Shown: piece by piece, positions 33,333-44,700 of the stretch
How positions within the stretch are numbered: the stretch's first letter is position 1
Layout: every line of letters starts with the position of its first letter
Translations under genes and position numbers: made by a program
Notes under the pieces: generated by a model
What the model was told of the DNA's origin: nothing
The model's database searches: none
The model's input: the letters and a program-made list of their open reading frames with translations, nothing else
DNA from: Patiria pectinifera
Lineage: Eukaryota > Echinodermata > Asteroidea > Valvatida > Asterinidae
NCBI GenBank assembly: GCA_029964075.1
Contig: CM057140.1
Span: 8,884,643-8,948,642, forward strand
Direction of reading: 5' to 3'
DNA length: 64,000 bases

Positions 33333-33999
33333 GCTGGAGTGTAAAAAGTGCGTTGACCTTATCGCTCATCGCCCAATCTCAAAATACTAATTTTTTTTAT
33401 CACTTAAAACTAAATATCAATCATTCAACAATTTTCACACAAAATTTACATCTTAAATTTGTGAGAGTTGGTAATTTTTAAGACCTTTTTTTAGGGGTTT
33501 AGCTTTTAATAGTGATATGTCGAACATTTTAATAAAAAAAAAAAAGATAACGTTAAAGGTCAAGGTGTTCGTGATGACCTTTTGTTGATACCGGTCATCA
33601 TGCATACGCCGGGTTGGACTTGATTGTGCCGAGTTTCTTTCGTTTTTTGTGCCCTTTTGTACACGATATGACTCATGAACAACTCGATAGAACAAGATGA
33701 CAAAACGATACTTGTATTAAACTATCTCAATGCTGGTGCTGGTGTTTTGATATTCTCAATCTCTGACGTATTAAGTAAGTCCGCCAAGTCATTGGAAAAT
33801 CGGAAATCGTGCATGTTCATCACTTGTCCATCATATCAAAGATACTAGAGAGGGGTTATTGCTTGTCAAAATTTTGTTGTTGATCATTGACATATTGTTG
33901 ATTTACACCCTAGAACTATGGGTATTGTGTAACACATGACCCATAGTACATGTACTTCTAGGGGTAATTTTCGTGATTGTTAACTATGGTAAAACATGC

Positions 34000-34577
34000 G
34001 GTAATCCTTATCTTTAGGACACCTCTATTTTTTACAAGTTTTGCAGATGACTGTCCAGTACCAAAGTGACTTTTGCAGGCTATTGCAGTCTTTTTTCTTC
34101 ATATAAACTCATGTTAGTTGTAACTTTGAAAGCACTTTCAAAGAAAATGTGACTTTCCTAGTCCTACCTTTTTGTGCAGTCAGACGTGTATGTTGTAGTT
34201 CTCACAACCCCAGTGAAAGCCCTACATAATGAAAGCCCGATGCTGATTGGCTGCTATTAACAAAAAAAATAAGATGTTTATTTTTTATCAGCCAATCAGC
34301 ATCAAGCTTTCATTGCATCGAGCTTTCACGTTTGCCTACTTGGTTTTTGAGTGTGTTTTCTGGTTGTCACCGTCGTCTTTTACCCCTTAATTTCCCTCAT
34401 AATCAAAGCCCTGCCCTCTTTCCACAAAATTTAACCTGCTGATATTCAAGAAGGTGTCACTGCCAATTGTTGATGTGTCAAGAAATATCAGAATGTCACT
34501 TTGAGTGTCATAGTCAACTGTTTTGGTGAGTCTTTCCCTTCCTATATAGGAACGGGGTCCTAAAAGTAAGGATTACC
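34000..34577 (+). mobile_element. GGTAATCCTTA element A
   Basis: Ends GGTAATCCTTATCTTTAGG and CCTAAAAGTAAGGATTACC. The 8-bp duplication is AAACATGC (33992-33999 and 34578-34585). The body is the reverse complement of element B. An extra palindrome (about 34215-34330: GTGAAAGCCCTACATAATG, GATGCTGATTGGCTG, mirrored) is absent from B. Confidence 0.82.
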
Positions 34578-34638
34578 AAACATGCAATGTAGCCGGGCCG
34601 GGATCCTGAAATCAATGTACTGTAACGTTTGGTTTAAT

Positions 34639-35117
34639 GGTAATCCTTACTTTAAGGACCCCTTTCCTATATAAGGTTATAAGACTCACCGAAACAGCTG
34701 ACTAAATGACACTCAAAAGTGACATTCTGATATTTATTGACACATTTGAACATTTGGCAATGACACCTCTTGATACTCCTAGAACTATGAGGCTCCGCGT
34801 GCTCCGCTCACGCGGAGCCTCATAGTTCTAGGAGTAACCTCTTGAATATCAGCAGGTTTGATTTTGTAGAAAGAGGGCAGGGTTTTGATTTATGAGGGGT
34901 TAAAGACGACGATGACAAACAGAAAATAAATTTAAAAAGCAAGATGGCGAACTGCAAAAAAAGGTAGGAAAGTCGCATTTTCTTTGAAAGTGCTTTCAAA
35001 ATTATAACTAACATGAGTTTGTCTGAAGAAAAAAGACTTCTTTAGCCTGCAAAAGTCTCATCTGCAATTTGAACAGAACTCGTACAAAATAGAGGTGTCC
35101 TAAAAGTAAGGATTACC
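34639..35117 (-). mobile_element. GGTAATCCTTA element B
   Basis: Ends GGTAATCCTTACTTTAAGG and CCTAAAAGTAAGGATTACC. The 8-bp duplication is GGTTTAAT (34631-34638 and 35118-35125). It is oppositely oriented to A, 61 bp away. It carries the 63-bp TACTCC palindrome. Confidence 0.82.
34774..34836. mobile_element. 63-bp minimal palindrome, family TACTCC
   Basis: Consists only of TACTCCTAGAACTATGAGGC plus TCCGCGTG and its inverted copy, i.e. the two tips of the 5985-6695 element without the body. A perfect 9-bp duplication ACCTCTTGA (34765-34773 and 34837-34845) shows it is a real insertion, placed inside element B. Confidence 0.88.
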
Positions 35118-35745
35118 GGTTTAATAATAGGCCTAGGCTATCTTAGCCAAATCAAAGTCTCGGAGCACCGTTGATATATTGATTGCTGTTACTTGATTAT
35201 GTTGATTATTCGATATTAAATTTTGATATCGATATCGCCGTTACGATAGCAATTTTTTATCATATCAATTTTTTTAAGGCCTAGTGAGGAATCTTCGAAA
35301 ATATCGAAAATGTGTTAGATTTTCATCAAAATAAATCCTGAGTCCTATTTGTGCTTTTACTTTGTGTTTATCGTTTTTAAATTTATACATTTGCAATATA
35401 TTTTGAAAATGTCAATATATCGTCTGTTTATTTGTTTCCTAGGAAATTGTAGCTATGTGAAAAGGGTGACAGTCCCTTTGGTCTTTTGGACACAATTTTT
35501 TATCATCAAAGCAAGTCAAGAAAATCAAAGAAGCCATCCACCTTCTTGGTACAAAAAAAAAGAGGGGCGCCTCCTTCATTTTTTTTAAAAGCCTGGACGA
35601 GAAACTGTTCTTTTTTACTCGGCCTTTTACAAATATGGTGAAAAAAACAAATTTATGAATATGATTCATTGAACTTTGTTATCAAACCAATTCTTTGAAA
35701 CTTTTTTCAAGATAATTCAAGAAGACTTCTTCAAGATATCTGGCC

Positions 35746-38700
35746 ATGCTGAAAGTTGCAAGAACGGCATCTTGGCAGACTGCCAGCATAGTGCTGTGTA
35801 GACGGTTACTGCACAGAGTGCAGCCAGCGAAACAGAATGGAACTGCCTGTGTGACGTGCTGCAGCCGACGGAAATCTTCAAGTTCCACAAGAACATCTGG
35901 TGAGTAATAAGGGATTTTTATAAACCAGTTCACGTCGGATGACGTGTATACATGCAAAAGTTTTGCCAGATGCAATGGTTTTACAAACGTTTTGAACCGA
36001 TGACGGATAAACACGCAACGAGCGTGGCCGGAAATATCTGTTATTGGCCCGATCTCAGCGAGCGAGGCTGGAAATATCAGGATGTGCTACCCACAGATGA
36101 CGGCCTAAACCCGACTGGCATCGAAGTTCGTGAAAAACAATCCCGCGCCTAGGTCTGAAAAATGTCAAAATAATCCCGGCTCCAACTGGTTGAGTTAAGC
36201 CATCTACAAACAAAATGCGGACTGTGCCGCAAAGTAAAAAGTAAATTCTCTGCGAGATGACTGGCTTTGTGGATTTGTTATGATTGGAAGAACCTACCAC
36301 TACCACTGTGACCAGTAAAAGTATCGAGTCTTTAAAACTCTTGTGAGACATTAGCAGTTTGTTTTAATTGGGCCTTGAGCCAGGATTGATGAGACTGAAA
36401 CAAAGTGATTGTGGTAAACTGGATTGCTCAAGGACACAGGTGACCAGTGTTCTCCAACCTGTAAAAATAACCTGCTGCCCCGCCATGCTTTCTGAGGCAC
36501 CCACCAAGCTTCAAAAGTTGCCGCCATGCTTAAAAAGTTGGCACCATGCTTTAAAAAAAAAAGGAAAAAATATTTAAAAAGACAAACAAGTTTGACTACT
36601 CTTACCCTCCAGGGTATATTTTGGCCAGAAACTCTGCCAAAAGCAGTAACATGCAACACTTGTCAACTGACAAGCCTGCCCAGTGAAGCAAGATCCATCA
36701 GATCAAAAGTCTCAAGGCCAAACTGCCTCAGAGTCCCTGGTCACTGATGAATTGAAAAAGATAATGCTGAGCCAGTATTGTACTTAGCTGTTTGTGTTAC
36801 TGTGTTAGAAATGGCCTAAAAGCTGTTACCCATACATAAATTACATGTTCATCTGCAAGTAGCCCCCTATCATAAAGAAATGTTTGACTGCAAATAGCGC
36901 CACTAACATACAGCGCCCCTAACATATAGCGCCCCCCCCCCCTTTCCGCTTTTTGACAGCGCACCGACCTCTAATTTTCAAAGTTGGAGAACACTGGGTG
37001 ACCCTTCAGACAAATCAATTGATCTGAACTATTTGACCTCATCGACTTATTTATGGAATGTGTCGAAAGTCTGACATGCATGTGACTATACTTCTTTCTT
37101 TTCCAATTTCTTGTGGCAGCCACAGCGTACTTCACCGAGCCCATAACGTCAGAAAACATCACGTTCACGGAACGCCTGAGCAGTAAGACTAGCAGGGTGA
37201 AGCAGGATGAACGCGCGGGACCCTTAGCTGCGTATGACAGCCTGATTCAACAAGGAGAACTGACTGAAGATGCATATCAGAGAACTATAGTTCAAGAGCT
37301 TCAGGGCTTGTTTGACAAGATAGCGGGGTATCAGCCTGCAGAACCGAGCTTCTTTCGGAAGGTGTGGATTTTTTTTTTAAGGGGAGGAAAGAATAGTTTA
37401 GGAAAGAGAGTGTGGCCTAGAGGTTAGGGTACATCATTAGAGAGCAGTAGGTCCTGGGTTCAAATACAGCTACTGGCCATATTTTGTGTCCTTGGGCAAG
37501 CCACTTCTCCCTCACTCGCCTCTTTCCACCTAGGAGTACAAATGTGTTCTGGCTGGGGAGTAACCTGCGATGGACTCTGCATGCCATCCAGGGGGAAATA
37601 GAAATATTCTCAGTCGTTTCATGCTACTAAACCACGTTTCATGCTACTAAACCAGAGATAAATGCCGGCCTGATGGGTCATATTGACTTGTGTCCGACTT
37701 TACTATGTTTAGAAGCACTAACTTGGTCTTCTCAAGTTTGCATCAGTAAAGCACAGAACAAGAGACATACTGATGAAACAGTGTGCAGTTTTTGCCTTTC
37801 ATTTTTGGCAGTGGTTGTTTAACCCTAACCTTCCCAAATCCTCCAAAATGCTCTTTGCAAAATGATTTTGCAGGATTGAGGCTATATGACAAAAATGTGT
37901 GGCTGATTTTGAAGGATACACTGTGTCAAAGTCTTGTGCCAGACTTTGTGTTGTTCATGCTCAGCTGTGCATAAATTTAGGCCTTAAATTCACGTATTCT
38001 TTACCCCAAGATGCTCGGCTCAGCCCCAGGCGCAGGACCCAGTGGTTTATACCTGTATGGCAGCGTAGGATCAGGCAAGACAATGCTGATGGATTTATTC
38101 TACCAAGATGTGAAAGTCCATCGCAAGCAGAGGGCGCACTTCAACTCTTTCATGCTAGATGTCCACGCCAGTAAGTTCTTTACAAAGACTTTGGAGTTTT
38201 CTAAGCCTATAAGTAACAGAATCTCATTCCAAAACGGTTAGAAATTTACAAGGTAGAAGGTGTGACATCACTGTCAGGGATGGAGAATAACCCCCTCCCC
38301 GCTGGAAAAACAACCTGTTTACTTGTAACCTAAAATACGACTTTTTCAAAAGTGAATGAAATAAAGAAATGTATTACCCCAAAAAACAGGTTTTAAATTT
38401 TGAAAGTTTTGAGAAATGTCAAAAACTTTCCAAAATTTTTTGTTACAATGCCAATATTCTACCCTGTCCTCCTAAAAGTGATCCTAAATATTTGGTCTAC
38501 AGTATGTCCCCAAAAAGGGTCCATCTGACTATATATTAAATAACTACATGAAATTTGTTGATTGTGCAGATAGTTTTTATCCTTGGCCTATATATGAGTT
38601 TCATTGAATTTCAGTCACGCATCACTGCACAATTGTCAATTGACTGCAAAAAAAAATTTGGACACTGTGACCAAGTTCGTAAAATCCTTCATGTTGTGAA

Positions 38701-41700
38701 AAGGGCTGCAGTTGAGATTGGAATCATTTGCCTGGTTATCAGTCATCTTGGCAAGACTGCAGTTTAATGCTCAAGAACAAATCAGTCAAATCCCAAACCA
38801 CATCAGCCTTTTTTCACAACTTGGTTTTGACTTTATTTCAAAAATAGTTAGACGGACACTTTTCGGGGGACATGCTGTCGTACCTTGACTGTGACTTTGT
38901 GAGGCTTTTTCTGTATTTACATCTATTTGGTAGTGCACAAGATAATTGGCATTCTGGTGATTTCCATGTGATTTTGTCATCTGCAGGAATTCATGAAGTA
39001 AAGAAGCAAATCCCTAGGGATCACACCACTACCAAGCCTCGACCTTTTGACCCCATCGCACCTGTCGCTAAGGACATCAGTAGGGAAACATGGCTGATAT
39101 GCTTTGATGAGTTCCAGGTAATAGAACCCATTAGCACCTGTACTACATTGTATTACATTGTACTACATTGTATTACATTGTATTCATAAATACCTCAGAC
39201 AGTTTAGCCATTCCTATTGGTCGAGAGCCCGTCACGTGGCCGGTCTTAAACGGATGATAAAGACATGGCTAGCTGGTCTTAAACACTTTTCCAGTGTCAC
39301 AATGAAATGTGGACTCCTAAAAATCCAGTAGCTCTTACCGTTTTATTGGTTGAACGATCACAGTCCTCACGTAGGCATGCGCAACACTACCAGTGAGCCA
39401 GAATTTTATAGTTCTAAATTCAAAACGCAACGCCCCAGGTGCGTTCTGCGCGACATCGCGTAGAACGTGCCACGCGCGCGTCAATCTCCATAAAAGGGTT
39501 GTTTACATCTTACTGTCCAGCTGATCACTCCATTATTTTGCTAGAGGGATGTTTCAAAAAGCTGGAGTGAACTTGTTGAACAAAATCGGGATTTTTTGAA
39601 GGAATTACTTGAATTTTTTTTACCAAAAAGGTATTTATGAATGGGAATAAATGTGTGCTCTGTCGGTATTAATCACTCTGTTTAAGACAGCTTAGAGTCT
39701 GGGTGCTGATAATTACCCTTGCCTCCGGCTCTGGTAATTATCAACACCCAATTATAAGCAGTCTTAAACAGAGTGATTAAAACCTCTCGAGCACACATTT
39801 ATTCCCTTATTAATTCCCTGAAGAATCCATAAAAAAAACATAAGAGTGCTCAGGCAGTGTTTTGCATTTATAGGGAGTAAGAGGCAGGGCGGTTACAGGC
39901 AGTACAGGACTGATGGGTACAATTTTGGTAATCATTGCACAAATTTTGTCACACATTTCTGAAACTCTTACTAAAACCTAGCATTCTTGAAAAGAGAAAT
40001 TTGCACAGTGCAAGAAGTAAGAATGATGTGACAGAAACAATTGCTTTAACCCACCATCCTCAATCATGCAAAAGCCTCAAATTGCTACCATGTAATAATT
40101 GGATTCAGCCTCAATCCTCCCAAATCATCAATTTTTTCTTGAATGTGTTCAGTGGAGGGGTGACCATTGCCTCAATCCTTCAAAATCCTCCAACAATCAC
40201 TTTTAATGGGTTGAGGCAGTGCCGATGACATTCAGAAGCAGTGCGGATGATATCGAGCATAACGTAGGGCTCACGTAGTGCTTATGCATGGCTGACCATA
40301 AACAATGCAGGGTACAGCCTACCAACTTGACGCAATGCATCCTCAAATATCAGCTGAATTTTTTGTCATTCAGTCTCAATCCTCCAAAATCCTCCAAAAT
40401 CCTCCAAAACCATGGAGTCGAGGCTGCAAAAAGTGGTAATCAATGAATTTTTGTCTTGAGGCCTACGGTGTGTTAAAGAATCCTGCCCTCTCTCCCATAC
40501 TGCAGGTAACCGATATAGCGGATGCCATGATAGTTAAGAGACTCTTCACAGAGCTCTTCCAAAATGGTGTTGTAGTGGTAGCGACCTCCAACCGACGGCC
40601 GGATGACCTGTACAAGAACGGACTGCAGCGTAGCAACTTTGTGCCATTCATTCAAGTATTAAAGGTAATCCTACCCAAGTTGGAATTTAGACATGGGATA
40701 TTTGACCAAATTATTTAAAGGGACCATGACATAAATTGTACTTGGAACCTACTTTGTGCAACTTTTTGTTCCTCTTAAATGCATGAAAACTATCTGACAT
40801 CCCTTTTTTGCAGGGTGACCGTAAGGTCATAGCCAATTTCTGCCAAATGGACTTCAAAAATCTGTCGGATTTATCAAAAATCTGCCAAATTCCCCAGAAT
40901 TACTCGAAATACACTATAAACACTTAACATCACATGCAGATGTTGAAATATTGCCTAAATTAAGGTTCAAATTACATTATAAACAATCTATGGTCACATA
41001 CAGATAATTGCATAAATTTAAGACAAAACGCAGTTTGCGTCACGACGAAGTCCGGTTCCCAGTGAACCTTGGCACCTAGACCAGCCAACCTGTCCCATTA
41101 TACAAGGCTTTGTTTGAAAAGATTGAAGATTTTTTTTTAAAAATTACAAGTGTACTATTTTTTTCAAATTTGCTATGTTTTTCTGTCAAGTAAGCATTTT
41201 TGCACAATTCTGCTGGAAATCTGCCAAAATAATCCATTCTGTCAAATTTTCTGTCACACTCGTTTTTTAACAAAAAATCTGTCACAGTTAGCCGGAAATC
41301 TGCTGAAACGGTCACCATGCTATTTGGTTAATTTTTGTTTTGCTTTTCCTGACAACTGAGGGCGCTGTTACTGTGACATCATTTCAGGAACACACTCTTC
41401 AGTTTTGGGGTTTTCTGTTCAAATTGTGAACCCAAAAACTTGCTCACTGAAAACATTTGTGAGAAAAGTTTGCTCATTAACTGACTGTTGTATTGAAACA
41501 TCAAAGAATCACCAAGAAACAAATAGACTATTTAAAACAGCCAAATATTAAACTTCTGGCAACTTTTTGTGCTGAAAAAGCTGTAACTGTGAGGTTTCTG
41601 CCTAAAATGACATAACACCTTTGCTCATTAATATGGAATTTTTCATTAGTATAAAAACCAAAAAGTACAAAAATACCCTTGATAATGGCAAAATGAATAT

Positions 41701-44700
41701 TAAAATTAACAAATTAAGTGGGACGCAGAGGTGCCTTATCAAGGTAACATTTCCCAAGTGGGAATGTTATTTTTGATCAAGCTTTGTAATTCTACCGATT
41801 CATTTGAAGTACTTTTGAATTATATGATCTATTTTTTTATTTTTTTTTGGCCTGTTTTAGTTTCACTGTAATGTGCTGCAACTAGACTCAGGGATAGATT
41901 ATCGAAAATTAGGTAAGTTTACTGGAGTGTTTTTGTTTGTTTGGTTGTTTGGGGATTTTGCTGATGTATGGCTCCATAGTTTTCTTGAACTGTTTGAAAG
42001 CATCCACTCTCCCCAGTAGATTTGATAGAATGTTCACTTTTAAAACTTCATATTTCTGCTTTTGGCAATTTGCTTTTTGCACATTATGAAATAAATTTTT
42101 GAAGGTACAAAATTTTAGTTGCATACATACAGCATACATCTTTAGTTTCAGGAACAGAATCTAGTCTTTTGTAACATTTTTTCCTGGTTTATTTGTTTGT
42201 TATCTAAACAGATGCCTCTGAGAGGGGGCAGGTGTTCTTTGTACACAGCAGGTGCAATGCTAACGCGGAATTGGACAGAATATTCCAGAGCATGGCCAGG
42301 CAAGAAGATGCAGGTAGGTCAACCATTGATTCCCTTGCTGATAATCATGCTCTTCACCTGGATGGGATGCAAGTCCATCACAGGTTACTCCCTAGCTAAC
42401 ACCACTACCCTCGATGGGTACTTCTGGCTGGTGAGTGGCAGATTGGGGTAAAGAGGCTTGCCCAAGGACACAACAAATGGCTAGCAGTTACATTTGAACC
42501 CCTGACCCTCTGATCACATTTCAGGAACTCTAACCACTCAATCACCCATTTGTGGTGTTTCAAATATTCACGCACTCATGAATAACAGTAACATTTGCTG
42601 CTGTTGTTGCTGCTAGAAAACCACTTTGCCACCGGGCTTACCCGATGACAGAAATTCCTTCAACGTGTCGTCGTGTCAGTTGCAACAAGGTGGTAACTCC
42701 ATTCTGCAACAAAGTTGTATCTCGCACGAATACGCTTCGTGCAACAAGGTCGTCCAATGACTTTGTGGGTACATCCGGGTTATTTTAAGCGCGATACGAC
42801 CTTTTGACATTCTAAAACTCGCGCTTTGCGTTTATGCCATTTTAGGAGAAATGACCTTGTTGCACTAACGCGTCGATATTTAACAATTCTTCATTTTGAT
42901 GTTAGTGATACAGAGTAGGACGATTCACTTGATGGGCCGGGAGTTGAAAGTACCAGTAGCCTGTGGCAGGATTGCAGTCTTCACATTCACTGATCTCTGT
43001 GATAGGGTAAGTCTCCTTGTAAGGCTACATAGCGCCCTCTTTTGCTCATCCACAGTATCAATAGAATTTGCAGCCATTGTTACTGAATTAAACTGACCAA
43101 TAAAACACCTCTAAGATGGCCGCTGAATGTAAGTGGTCCATGCACAAGCCAGACTCGTATTGTCAACACAAGTCATTTAGTCACAAGTCAAGTTGCAAGC
43201 CAGTTTAAATTCAAATGACAAGGCATCCCATTATTATTGGTGGTCCCTTGTTTCTTGTGGCCCAATCTGTGATTTGACTTGTGATTCAATTTGATTCCCC
43301 TTGTGTCTTTCCCTTGTGTCCTGCTTGTGATATGACTTGTGACTTGTGACTTGTGACTTATGATTGACTTGTGAGTCGACTTGTGACTTGACTTGTGACT
43401 TGTGACTAACTTGTGATTTCCTGTATGTCCTGCCTTGTGATTTGACTTGTGACTTGACTTGTGACTTATGACTAACTTGTGATTACCTTATGTCCTGCGT
43501 TGTGATTGGACTTGTGACTTATGACTTATGACTAACTTGTGATTACCTTATGTCCTGCATTGTGATTTGACTTTTGACTTGACTTGTGAATTACGACTAA
43601 CTTGTGATTACCTTAAGTCCTGCGTTGTGATTTGACTTGTGACTTATGACTAACTTGTGATTTCTTGTTTGTCCTGCATTGTGATGTGACTTGTGACTTG
43701 ACTTGTGAATTACGACTAACTTGTGATTACCTTATGTCCTGCGTTGTGATTGGACTTGTGACTTATGACTTATGACTAACTTGTGATTACCTTATGTCCT
43801 GCATTGTGATTGGACTTGTGACCTATGACTAACTTGTGATTTGCTTTATGTTCAGCGTTTTGATTTGACTTGTGATTTGACTTGTGATTTGACTTGTGAC
43901 TTATGACTAACTTGTGATTTCCTTTATGTTCTGCAATATGATCTGACTTGTGACTAACTTGAGAATTCCTTTATGTTCTGTCTTGTGATTTGACTTGATC
44001 TGAGTTGTTGCCAAATTATTTTTTCCTTGTGATTGACAAATGATTAAACTTGTGACAAACTTGTGATTTGTGTAAACTCTGACATAAGCTGTATTATATT
44101 CTGTCTCTCTCGTCTTTGCCATGTGCAGCCATTAGGCGCAGGTGACTACCTTGCACTAGGCAGAGAGTTTGACACCATCTTCATACGAGATATTCCCCAG
44201 ATGTCACTCAGGATCAAATCAGCCGCCCGTCGCTTCATCACGCTCATCGATAACTTCTACGACAATAAGGTAATTATTTGAGGTTTTTGTGCTTGATTGT
44301 GTCTATTTCTGACCATCTTTAGATAGCCTAAGTTTCTTATGGGTCAAAAACTGACTGCTTTGCTTAAAGTGTGGCCTAGTGTATTGATACATTAGGTAAA
44401 AATTAGCTAAAATTCCAGGTATTTTTTTTTTATATTTCGCATGTGAGTTCAACATCTTCATCAATGTATTAACTCTTCAAATATATTGAAGATGCAACTT
44501 CAGCCTCATTATATCTGATGATTATTCCTTGAATTAGCACACCACATTAGACCACTCAGTGTGATTTCCTCATTGACCATATTGGTTCCTTTCAACCAAC
44601 ATGACACTTTATACAGATTTCCTTGGCATGAGGAGGGTTCATTCCAATTTCAACCTCGTTCCCATAGGTACGATCTTGCTCGCCAATTTGTTTCCCATCA

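Larger units (their letters stand above)
33333..35745. promoter_or_regulatory. Divergent SNX3/AFG1L 5' interval
   Basis: About 2.4 kb separates the two divergent start codons, so promoters of both genes should lie here. Nearly half (34000-35117) is a pair of transposable elements in opposite orientation. The rest is AT-rich with a small palindrome at 33909-33962 (CCTAGAACTATGGGT, mirrored). No TATA box or initiator could be assigned. Confidence 0.45.
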
